DNA from: Pseudomonadota bacterium
Lineage (GTDB): Bacteria; Pseudomonadota; Alphaproteobacteria; UBA8366; GCA-2717185
Assembly: GCA_027619655.1 (NCBI GenBank)
Contig: JAQCHR010000286.1
Location: 1-5,482, forward strand
DNA length: 5,482 bases
Direction: 5' to 3'
Position numbers and translations under genes: made by a program. The notes below the pieces were generated by a model. The model saw nothing but the letters and a program-made list of their open reading frames with translations. It searched no databases and had not been told where the DNA came from. Below are positions 1-5,482 of the stretch, one piece after another; position 1 is the first letter of the stretch; each line of letters opens with the position of its first letter.

Positions 1-14
1 TCGGTTGCGGTCAT
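1..14 (-). CDS. Probable 5' end of a minus-strand gene (only about 4 codons in window)
   Basis: On the minus strand an ATG at 14-12 opens a frame reading Met-Thr-Ala-Thr before the window ends. It is preceded by a purine-rich Shine-Dalgarno-like stretch (AGAGGA, complement of 22-27) seven bases upstream, which is ideal spacing. The other nearby minus-strand ATG (19-17) runs into a stop two codons later, so it cannot be the start. The AT-rich DNA to the right looks like a divergent promoter region, which fits a gene transcribed leftward. Too little sequence is present to say anything about the product. The call rests only on the start codon, ribosome binding site and context. Confidence 0.4.
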
Positions 15-208
15 GACATGGTCCTCTTCTAAAATGAATTCGTGCAAAACATAAATGATTTATCGATAATTTATCAACATGGAAATTAATCGGTTGCGGG
101 GGATTGCCATGCAAAAGCCACAGAGTGCGGTTATCGGGCCATTGCGACGCACAAATATTTTACAGCGGTAACATTGCCGCCCAAAGCGGGAAGGCCTATC
201 TAGTTCAA
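15..208. promoter_or_regulatory. AT-rich divergent intergenic region
   Basis: This non-coding stretch separates the probable minus-strand gene on the left from the DUF3750 gene on the right. Positions about 30-90 are visibly AT-rich against a GC-rich background, as expected for a promoter region. A possible plus-strand -10 element is GATAAT at 65-70, but the best-spaced upstream hexamer (GTGCAA, 42-47) is a poor -35 match, so the promoter assignment is tentative. A TTG at 104 and an ATG at 109, both just after a G-rich run (97-102), could start translation. The TTG would extend the DUF3750 protein by 35 residues, and the ATG opens a 20-codon frame ending at 171. Neither peptide has recognisable features. 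Confidence 0.5.
51..75. repeat. Overlapping AT-rich palindromes, possible operator
   Basis: Three symmetric or repeated elements overlap here. ATAAAT-G-ATTTAT (51-63) is a perfect palindrome around a central G. TTATCGATAA (60-69) is a perfect 10-base palindrome. ATTTATC occurs at 58-64 and again at 69-75, a spacing of 11 bases, close to one helical turn. They sit in the middle of the divergent region and overlap the best -10 candidate (65-70). That arrangement would suit binding of a dimeric regulator. In AT-rich DNA short palindromes also arise by chance, so function is inferred only. Confidence 0.3.
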
Positions 209-979
209 ATGCGGTGGGTTAAACGCACATTACTGGTATTGATCGCCCTGCTGGCAGGGCCGGTCATGATGCTGGCGGGAGGGGACGTCTTGGGCGGCGA
301 CTGGCGTAGGGCGAGCCGCGAATCGGCGAATATTGCGCCGGATCCGGCCACGACAACCGAAGCCGTCGTCCATATCTACGGCGCGCGCACCTATAGCTGG
401 CGCGGCGCCTTCGGCGTGCATACCTGGATTTCCGTCAAGCCGGCTGGCGCACCGACCTATACGATCTATGAGGTTATCGGCTGGCGCAAACGCTGGGGCA
501 ACAGCGTCCTCGCCATCCATAACGGCATTCCCGACCGCTACTGGTTCGGCAACAAGCCGGAACTGCTGGCCGAACTGCGCGGCGACGACGTCGATGCCAT
601 CATAAAAAAAATCGATGCGGCGGCGCGGGCCTATCCGTGGCAGGACGACTACACCGTTTACCCCGGCCCGAACAGCAACACCTTCACCGCCTGGGTCGCG
701 AAGGCGGTCCCCGAGTTGCGGCTGGACCTGCCGCCGACAGCCATCGGCAAGGACTATCTGGGCGACTCGCTGGTGGGTCGCGCGCCGAGCGGCACCGGCT
801 ACCAGTTTTCCGTCATGGGTCTTTTTGGTATCATGGCCGCGGTGGAAGAAGGGCTGGAGGTCAATATCATCGGGCTGACATTCGGTATCGATCCGATGAG
901 TCTTGCGGTAAAACTGCCCGGCATCGGAAGGCTTGGCTTGATTCCACAGGTCAGCCGGGTAAAAGAGGGTGGCGGCTAA
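209..979 (+). CDS. DUF3750 family membrane-anchored protein
   Basis: A 256-residue protein of unknown biochemical role, recognised as DUF3750-like from its characteristic blocks. Residues 1-24 (Lys/Arg at 2 and 5-6, then a hydrophobic run to about 24) form an uncleaved anchor or signal segment, so most of the chain is probably periplasmic. The conserved-looking core follows: FGVHTWI (68-74), the IYEVIGWRKRWG region (86-97), YWFGNKPELL (111-120), YPGPNSNTF (151-159) and GKDYLG (180-185). The His71 and Asn/Ser motifs recall hydrolase-like folds, but the protein has no cysteine, so thiol catalysis is excluded. I chose the ATG at 209 because the hydrophobic segment starts there. A TTG at 104 is in frame and has a G-rich stretch upstream, but it would put 35 non-signal-like residues before the anchor. 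The ribosome site for 209 (GGGAAGG, 188-194) is too distant to be convincing. It is probably the first gene of the plus-strand block, with the djlA-like gene 28 bases downstream. Confidence 0.8.
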   Translation: MRWVKRTLLVLIALLAGPVMMLAGGDVLGGDWRRASRESANIAPDPATTTEAVVHIYGARTYSWRGAFGVHTWISVKPAGAPTYTIYEVIGWRKRWGNSVLAIHNGIPDRYWFGNKPELLAELRGDDVDAIIKKIDAAARAYPWQDDYTVYPGPNSNTFTAWVAKAVPELRLDLPPTAIGKDYLGDSLVGRAPSGTGYQFSVMGLFGIMAAVEEGLEVNIIGLTFGIDPMSLAVKLPGIGRLGLIPQVSRVKEGGG

Positions 980-1007
980 TTCCATTCGGCCGGCAGGAAA
1001 CCGTTAT

Positions 1008-1745
1008 ATGAGCATTTGGGGTAAAATTCTGGGCGGCGCGGCCGGATTTGCGCTTGGCGGACCGCTTGGCGCGCTGATCGGTGCCGTGGCGGGCCATGCC
1101 GTCGATCGATACCGCGCGACGCAAGCCGAAGGCGAAGACGCGGGCGACCCAACGCGTTCGATTGCCTTCACTATCGGCGTTATCGTACTCAGCGCGAAGA
1201 TGGCGAAGGCCGACGGCGTCGTCACCCGCGACGAAATTGACGCCTTCAAGCAGGTATTCCGCGTCCCGGCGAACGAAACCGCCAATGTGTCCAAGGTCTT
1301 CAACCAGGCGCGCAAGGACAGCGCCGGCTACGAGCCCTATGCGCAGCAGCTTGCGGGGATGTTCCGGGACAATCCGGTCGTGCTGGAGGAACTGCTCAGC
1401 TGCCTTGCCTTTATCGCCCATGCCGATGGCAGGATCCACCCTGCCGAGGAACGGTTCCTGCATGAAATCTCGGGAATCTTCGCACTCGACGAGGCGGCGT
1501 TCAAGCGGGCAACCTCGCTCAACCGGAAGCCGGATGAAAACGACCCCTACGAGCTTATCGGCGTATCGCGCGACGCCAGCATTGACGCCATCAAGGCCGC
1601 TTACCGGAAACTGGTGCGGGAAAACCATCCCGACCGGCTGATCGCCCAGGGCGTCCCTGAGGAATTCATCGAAGTCGCCAACCGCAAGCTGGCGACCATC
1701 AACGGCGCCTATGACGTTATCCAGAAGGAACGCGGGTTCACCTGA
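1008..1745 (+). CDS. djlA: DjlA-like co-chaperone (TerB domain plus C-terminal J-domain)
   Basis: A 245-residue DnaJ-type co-chaperone expected to stimulate DnaK ATPase activity at the inner membrane. E. coli DjlA is a single-pass membrane protein linked to envelope stress signalling. Residues 5-33 form a Gly/Ala-rich membrane segment with GxxxG-type spacing, beginning MSIWGKILGG, close to the DjlA N-terminus. Residues about 50-170 form a TerB-like helical domain containing the paired acidic motifs AKADG (66-70) and AHADG (137-141). Residues about 179-245 form the J-domain, with its HPD motif at 207-209, the signature needed for DnaK stimulation. The length is close to E. coli DjlA (about 270). 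I chose the ATG at 1008 because it has a well-spaced AGGAAA (994-999) and the matching N-terminus. An in-frame upstream ATG at 969 lies inside the preceding gene. The next gene, uup, starts two bases after the stop, implying cotranscription and translational coupling. Confidence 0.9.
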   Translation: MSIWGKILGGAAGFALGGPLGALIGAVAGHAVDRYRATQAEGEDAGDPTRSIAFTIGVIVLSAKMAKADGVVTRDEIDAFKQVFRVPANETANVSKVFNQARKDSAGYEPYAQQLAGMFRDNPVVLEELLSCLAFIAHADGRIHPAEERFLHEISGIFALDEAAFKRATSLNRKPDENDPYELIGVSRDASIDAIKAAYRKLVRENHPDRLIAQGVPEEFIEVANRKLATINGAYDVIQKERGFT

Positions 1746-1747
1746 TC

Positions 1748-3538
1748 ATGGCAGCGACTCCCCTTCTCGCACTGCGCAGCGCAAGCGCCGGTTTTGGCGC
1801 GCGCACATTGTTCACCGATATCGATGTCGCCATCGGGCGCGGCGAGCGGATCTGCCTTGTCGGCCGCAACGGCAGCGGCAAGTCGACACTGCTGAAAGCC
1901 CTCGCCGGCGAGGTGGAACTGCTGGCCGGCGAACGTTTCGTACAGCCGGGTACGCAGATCACCTATCTGGCGCAGGATTTCGTTGCCGAAAAGGGACAGA
2001 CCGTTGCCGGTTATGTGGAAGCCGGCGGCGGCGAAGCCCATCGCGCAGCGGCAATGATGGACCGGCTGGAACTGGACCCCGCGCAGATCGCATCGACCCT
2101 TTCCGGCGGGGAAGGGCGGCGCGCCGCGCTGGCCCGCGCCATGGCGACCGAACCGGACATCCTGTTGCTGGACGAACCGACCAACCATCTGGACCTGGCC
2201 ACCATCGAATGGCTGGAAGACGAGCTTGCCCGCTATCGCGGCGGCATCCTGGTCATCAGCCATGACCGGACCTTTCTGTCGAAACTGTCCAATGCCACCC
2301 TTTGGCTCGACGGCGGCAAGATGCACCGGCTGAATGCCGGGTACGACGGATTCGAGGAATGGTCCGACCAGGTCATTTCCGATCAGGAACAGGAACGCAA
2401 CCGGGTCGAAACCCAGTTGAAAGCGGAAAAACGATACATGCTGCGCGGGGTCACCGCACGCCGGCGCCGCAACCAGCGCCGCGTGCGCAAACTGGCGTCC
2501 CTGCGCGAGGAAAGAGTCGCCCTGTTGCGCCCGGACCGCAAGGCGGCATTGTCGGCCGATGCCGCGCCGGCCAGCGGCCGCATCATGATCGACGCCGAGC
2601 ATATTTCGAAATCCTTCGACGGCGTGACAATCGTCAACGACTTCTCCACCCGTATCCTGCGCGGCGACCGGGTCGGCATCATCGGCCGCAATGGCGCCGG
2701 GAAGACAACCCTGCTGAAGCTCCTGACCGGCGAACTGGCGCCGGACTCGGGCAAGGTCAAACACGGCGCGCGCGTCACGCTGACCCATTTCGACCAGCAT
2801 CGCGCGACGCTCGATCCCGATGCCTCGCTGTGGGATACGCTATGCCCGGGCGGCGGCGACAGCGTCGTCGTCGGTGACACCCCGCGGCACGTCGTATCCT
2901 ATCTGAGGGACTTCCTGTTCGACGAGGGTCAGGCCCGCAGCCCGGTTTCCAGCCTATCGGGCGGTGAACGCAATCGGCTCGCGCTGGCCAAAAACCTCGC
3001 GAAACCCTGCAATCTGATGGTGCTGGACGAACCGACCAACGACCTGGACATGGATACGCTGGACCTGCTGGAAGACATGCTGGACGAGTTCGACGGCACG
3101 GTCTTGCTGGTCAGCCATGACCGGGACTTTCTGAACCGCCTGGTTACCAGCGTTATTGCCGTCGAAGGCGACGGCGTCATGCAGGAATACCCCGGCGGCT
3201 ATGACGATTATCTGATACAGCGCCGTGCCGAGGACGAACCGCACCGCCGCGAGCCGCCAAAACAGGCCGCGCCGGAACGCCGCAAGGAAAAAACCGACCG
3301 TCTCAGCTTTCGCGAGAAGACCGACCTGGAACAATTGCCAAAGCGGATTGCGGCGCTTGAAGCGGAAATTGCAGCGCTGGAAAAAACGCTGGCCGATGCC
3401 AGCCTGTTCGAACGCGATCGCAAGACCTTCGAAAGCGCTGCCGCCCGCCTCGATACCGCGCATCAGGACAAGCAGAGCGCGGAGGAACGCTGGCTGGAAG
3501 TGGAGATGAAGCGGGAGGCGCTGGAAGGCGCCGCGTAG
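1748..3538 (+). CDS. uup: ABC-F family ATPase Uup
   Basis: A 596-residue soluble twin-ATPase of the ABC-F family with no membrane domain. Both nucleotide-binding domains look intact. The first has Walker A GRNGSGKST (39-47), signature LSGGE (118-122), Walker B ILLLDE (138-143) and switch SHD (171-173). The second has Walker A GRNGAGKTT (313-321), LSGGE (403-407), Walker B LMVLDE (423-428) and SHD (456-458). A basic interdomain linker (about 208-265, with TARRRRNQRRVRKL at 236-249) precedes domain two. The C-terminus (about 518-596) is a predicted coiled coil beginning LSFREKTDLEQLP, which resembles the E. coli Uup tail and separates this protein from EttA, YbiT and YheS. Family knowledge: Uup acts on ribosomes or 50S assembly and affects precise transposon excision, its C-terminal domain binding DNA. 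The start at 1748 lies two bases after the djlA stop. No strong ribosome site is well placed, so translation probably depends on coupling. The amidase gene follows after 10 bases. Confidence 0.93.
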   Translation: MAATPLLALRSASAGFGARTLFTDIDVAIGRGERICLVGRNGSGKSTLLKALAGEVELLAGERFVQPGTQITYLAQDFVAEKGQTVAGYVEAGGGEAHRAAAMMDRLELDPAQIASTLSGGEGRRAALARAMATEPDILLLDEPTNHLDLATIEWLEDELARYRGGILVISHDRTFLSKLSNATLWLDGGKMHRLNAGYDGFEEWSDQVISDQEQERNRVETQLKAEKRYMLRGVTARRRRNQRRVRKLASLREERVALLRPDRKAALSADAAPASGRIMIDAEHISKSFDGVTIVNDFSTRILRGDRVGIIGRNGAGKTTLLKLLTGELAPDSGKVKHGARVTLTHFDQHRATLDPDASLWDTLCPGGGDSVVVGDTPRHVVSYLRDFLFDEGQARSPVSSLSGGERNRLALAKNLAKPCNLMVLDEPTNDLDMDTLDLLEDMLDEFDGTVLLVSHDRDFLNRLVTSVIAVEGDGVMQEYPGGYDDYLIQRRAEDEPHRREPPKQAAPERRKEKTDRLSFREKTDLEQLPKRIAALEAEIAALEKTLADASLFERDRKTFESAAARLDTAHQDKQSAEERWLEVEMKREALEGAA

Positions 3539-3548
3539 GGGAAACCGC

Positions 3549-4214
3549 ATGCCCGGGATCGCCGATCGTCCATCGCCCAATCATGGGCCGCGAATGGCCG
3601 GATCACCCGTCGATATGCTGGTGCTGCATTATACCGGCATGAAAACGGCGGAAGCGGCGCTGGAGCGGCTGTGCGATCCGGCGGCGCAGGTCAGCGCCCA
3701 CTACATGATCGACGAAGACGGCACAATATTGCGGCTGGTGGATGAATCCCGGCGCGCCTGGCATGCCGGCGTCGCCCACTGGCGCGGCCATAGCGATGTG
3801 AACAGCCGCTCGATCGGTATCGAACTGGTCAATCCGGGCCACGAACACGGCTATCGTCCCTTCCCCGAAGCGCAGGTGGCGGCGCTGATCGACCTAGCGA
3901 GCAGTATCATCGCCCGCCACCCGATTTCGGCCCGCAACGTGGTCGGTCATTCGGATATCGCTCCCGACCGCAAGACCGATCCGGGGGAGCTTTTCGACTG
4001 GCCGCGCCTGGCGGCCCGAGGCATCGGCTTTTGGCCGGCGGAACGCGATGCCGATATCGCGGCCATTCCCGCCATGTTGCAGCAATATGGCTATGCCCCG
4101 GACAGCGAGGCGGCCCTCAGCGCGTTTCAGCGGCACTTCCGGCCATCCCGCATTGACGGTCAGCCCGACACCGAATGCGCCCGCCTGCTGGCCGGACTGC
4201 TGAAACCGGCTTAG
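3549..4214 (+). CDS. amiD: N-acetylmuramoyl-L-alanine amidase, AmiD/AmpD type
   Basis: A 221-residue zinc amidase (Amidase_2/PGRP fold) that cleaves the bond between N-acetylmuramic (or anhydro-muramic) acid and L-alanine of the stem peptide. Putative zinc ligands are His27 (LVLHYTG), His134 (VVGHSDIAP) and Asp144 (RKTDPG). Catalytic candidates are Glu91 (SIGIEL) and Lys142. Residues about 170-219 match the C-terminal peptidoglycan-binding-like helical domain of E. coli AmiD, including FQRHFRPSRIDG (193-204), so AmiD is the closer relative than AmpD, which lacks that domain. Unlike E. coli AmiD, an outer-membrane lipoprotein, this protein shows no signal peptide or lipobox. An in-frame stop at 3507-3509 rules out a hidden leader further upstream. 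It may therefore act in the cytoplasm on recycled anhydro-muropeptides. The start has a good ribosome site, AGGGGAAA (3537-3544), immediately after the uup stop. The last codon overlaps the stop of the convergent hydrolase gene. Confidence 0.9.
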   Translation: MPGIADRPSPNHGPRMAGSPVDMLVLHYTGMKTAEAALERLCDPAAQVSAHYMIDEDGTILRLVDESRRAWHAGVAHWRGHSDVNSRSIGIELVNPGHEHGYRPFPEAQVAALIDLASSIIARHPISARNVVGHSDIAPDRKTDPGELFDWPRLAARGIGFWPAERDADIAAIPAMLQQYGYAPDSEAALSAFQRHFRPSRIDGQPDTECARLLAGLLKPA

Positions 4215-5095
4215 CCCGAAACGGACACCGGCGCGACACGACTGAGGAATTCGATTACCGAGTCGGCGAAAATATCGTTGCGATCGCCCGCGACCATATG
4301 CGCCGCGTTCTTCACATTGACGTATTCCGCATGGGGGCATTGCCGCAGGAAGCTCTGCGCGCCGTCCTCGCTCAATACATCGGACAATCCGCCCCGCACC
4401 AGCAGGGTCGGCAGAGTCAGCGTGTCCGCACAGTCATGCAGCCGTTTGCGATAGTTTTCCATATCTTCCATGCTGCGGCGACGCGCCGGGTCCCAGTGCC
4501 ATTTGTATTTGCCGTCGGCGCCGAGCCGGACATTCTTCGCCAACCCATCCAGGTTACGCGGCCGCTTGCGATGCGGCTGGTAGTTGGCGATGGCCGCCGC
4601 CACTTCTTCCAGACTGTCGAAGCCGTCGGGCTTCTGGTTCATGAAATCGCGGATTTTCAGCGCGCCCTCGGTTTCGATCTTCGGCGCCATATCGACCAGC
4701 ACCAGCGCCGTGGCATCGACGCGCTTCTTGCCGATGGCGAGCAGGCTGACGCCCCCGCCCATCGATGCACCGACGAGGATGGGGTTCTCGTTTCCCAGCG
4801 CCTTCGCGACGCAGAGCAGGTCCTCGACCATGAAATCCGGGTCGTATTGGTCGGCCGGCGCCCAGTCGGAATCGCCATGCCCGCGCGCGTCGAAGGCAAC
4901 CGCATGATAGCCCGCTTCCCCCAGCGTTTCGCCGGCACCCTTCCATGCATGGCGGGTCTGGCCGCCGCCATGCTGCAGGACGACAAGCGGTCCGTTCGGG
5001 TCGCCCCAGGTGTCACCGGCGATGGTGACTCCGCCATGACCAGCCCATCTATGCATGGGGATCGGTGTTCCGGGCAGACGTTCTCCTGCGCTCAT
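4211..5095 (-). CDS. Alpha/beta-fold hydrolase
   Basis: A 294-residue soluble alpha/beta hydrolase with a recognisable catalytic machinery. The oxyanion-hole motif HGGG is at 42-45, and AFDARGHGDSD lies at 67-77. The nucleophile elbow GASMG is at 109-113 with Ser111. The acid is probably Asp239 (RGGLSD, 234-239) and the base His266 (NAAH, 263-266). A cap-like insertion (about 150-220) separates the halves of the fold. No signal peptide is seen, so it is probably cytoplasmic. The substrate is unknown. Esterases, enol-lactonases and epoxide or haloalkane hydrolases share this scaffold, and nothing here decides among them. I chose the ATG at 5095-5093, in front of MSAGERLPG. The frame stays open back to an ATG at 5218, but those 41 extra residues do not resemble the family and run through the promoter region of rnpB. 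A modest ribosome site, AGGG, lies about 11 bases upstream. The stop codon overlaps that of the amidase on the other strand. Confidence 0.88.
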   Translation of the reverse strand: MSAGERLPGTPIPMHRWAGHGGVTIAGDTWGDPNGPLVVLQHGGGQTRHAWKGAGETLGEAGYHAVAFDARGHGDSDWAPADQYDPDFMVEDLLCVAKALGNENPILVGASMGGGVSLLAIGKKRVDATALVLVDMAPKIETEGALKIRDFMNQKPDGFDSLEEVAAAIANYQPHRKRPRNLDGLAKNVRLGADGKYKWHWDPARRRSMEDMENYRKRLHDCADTLTLPTLLVRGGLSDVLSEDGAQSFLRQCPHAEYVNVKNAAHMVAGDRNDIFADSVIEFLSRVAPVSVSG

Positions 5096-5237
5096 ATTCG
5101 CTTCATCCCTTGTCGTTTTGACGATTACGCTCTTGCGGGAACCCGCAGGTATACCAGTCTGCGACGAAAAATATGTGTGCGTCCAGAGGGATATTGGAAA
5201 TGATTCGATGGCTTTCATGCGCAGGGAACTTTATGTA
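5096..5237. promoter_or_regulatory. Divergent intergenic region between hydrolase and rnpB
   Basis: These 142 bases must carry the promoters for the leftward hydrolase and, most likely, for the rightward rnpB. I looked for sigma-70-like pairs. TTGACG (5118-5123) is a good plus-strand -35 match but has no -10 at suitable spacing. TATGTA (5232-5237) abuts the expected 5' end of rnpB and is too close to serve as its -10 unless transcription starts a few bases inside the RNA as drawn. TATACC (5150-5155) has no partner either. No promoter can be assigned confidently. The region is clearly more AT-rich than the flanking genes from about 5150 to 5237. Confidence 0.45.
5134..5147. repeat. Perfect inverted repeat, TGCGGG-AA-CCCGCA
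   Basis: Six-base GC-rich arms are separated by AA, about 40 bases upstream of the hydrolase start codon and about 90 bases upstream of rnpB. The two-base centre is too tight for a stable six-pair RNA hairpin, and no T-run follows on either strand, so a terminator is unlikely. Position and symmetry would suit an operator for a dimeric regulator controlling the hydrolase. This is inference from symmetry alone. Confidence 0.3.
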
Positions 5238-5482
5238 GGAGCTGTCAGACGGTCGGATGGCTGCCTTTCGGCGTGGGAAACCGCGGCCGGGGGAGGAAAG
5301 TCCGGGCTCCACGGAAACACGGTGCCGGGTAACGCCCGGCGGGGGCGACCCCAGGGAAAGTGCAACAGAAAGCGTACCGCCGGCATCGCCGCAAGGCGCG
5401 CCGGTAAGGGTGAAAAGGCGCGGTAAGAGCGCACCGCATCCCCGGTAACGCGGATGGCATTGCAAACCCCACCGGGAGCAAG
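5238..5482 (+). ncRNA. rnpB: RNase P RNA (class A), 3' part beyond window
   Basis: This is the catalytic RNA of ribonuclease P, which removes 5' leaders from precursor tRNAs. Conserved blocks appear in the right order. GAGGAAAGTCCGGGCTCC (5293-5310) is the 5' P4 core. GTGCCGGGTAACGCCCGGC (5322-5340) and GTGCAACAGAAAGC (5360-5373) follow. Next come GGTAAGGGTGAAA (5403-5415), the hairpin GCGGTAAGAGCGCACCGC (5419-5436) and AAACCCCACCGGGAGCAAG (5464-5482) of the P15 region. The 5' end is set near 5238 by aligning GGAGCTGTCAGACGG with the P1 start of other bacterial RNase P RNAs and may be off by a few bases. About 245 nucleotides are present. The remaining third, including the 3' strands of P4 and P1, lies outside. 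The loop that binds the tRNA CCA end reads TGC (5461-5463) where E. coli has GGT. It is transcribed away from the hydrolase. Confidence 0.95.

Noticed and set aside
109..171. 20-codon open frame with a G-rich stretch upstream, possible leader peptide
   Set aside because: The peptide has no run of regulatory codons, no adjacent attenuator hairpin and T-run, and no hydrophobic signal. It is too short to support alone.
104..208. Extended N-terminus of the DUF3750 protein from the TTG at 104
   Set aside because: The 35 added residues are polar and would bury a normal N-terminal membrane anchor that begins at Met 209-211.
1709..2800. Long open frame (363 codons) on the minus strand opposite uup
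   Set aside because: It is antisense to an intact Uup with every ABC motif in place. Its translation shows no recognisable family, and such shadow frames are common in GC-rich genes.
4191..4210. Possible terminator hairpin GCCGG...CCGGC at the end of the amidase gene
   Set aside because: The stem is only five base pairs with a ten-base loop inside coding sequence, and no T-run follows on either strand.
4175..5203. Long open frame (342 codons) on the plus strand opposite the hydrolase
   Set aside because: It is antisense to a clear alpha/beta hydrolase with intact catalytic motifs, and it overlaps the end of the amidase gene. I read it as a codon-bias shadow.
5096..5218. 41-residue N-terminal extension of the hydrolase from the ATG at 5218
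   Set aside because: The extension is unlike alpha/beta hydrolase N-termini, occupies the divergent promoter region, and lies next to the 5' end of rnpB.
5231..5481. Open frames on both strands over the right end of the window
   Set aside because: The sequence is RNase P RNA with its conserved blocks in order, so these frames are incidental.

Overview
The window looks like a chromosomal segment of a GC-rich alphaproteobacterium. The evidence is the style of the RNase P RNA at the right end, the high-GC codon use, and the protein families: a DUF3750 protein, a DjlA-like TerB/J-domain protein, Uup and an AmiD-type amidase. A Rhodospirillales- or Rhizobiales-like lineage is plausible, but genus cannot be read from the sequence. 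There are no transposases, CRISPR arrays, tRNAs or phage genes. This is ordinary housekeeping DNA rather than an accessory island, and I find no convincing new multi-gene system.

Layout, left to right. Positions 1-14 probably hold the first four codons of a gene leaving the window on the minus strand. An AT-rich divergent intergenic region with nested palindromes follows (15-208). Then comes a tight plus-strand block of four genes: a membrane-anchored DUF3750 protein (209-979), a DjlA-like co-chaperone with an N-terminal Gly-rich membrane segment, TerB domain and C-terminal J-domain (1008-1745), the ABC-F ATPase Uup (1748-3538), and an AmiD-type N-acetylmuramoyl-L-alanine amidase (3549-4214). 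Gaps between them are 28, 2 and 10 bases, so they are probably cotranscribed.

An alpha/beta hydrolase (4211-5095) lies on the minus strand, converging on the amidase so that the two stop codons overlap. Its upstream region (5096-5237) separates it from a divergent RNase P RNA gene, rnpB, which starts near 5238 and is cut off by the window end.

Functionally, the plus-strand block mixes envelope and proteostasis roles (DjlA at the inner membrane, peptidoglycan stem-peptide removal by the amidase, a membrane-anchored protein of unknown role) with a ribosome- and DNA-associated ATPase (Uup). Points worth a second look are an apparently non-canonical tRNA-CCA-binding loop in rnpB, the amidase without an export signal, the unexplained DUF3750 protein, and the palindromic elements in the two divergent intergenic regions.
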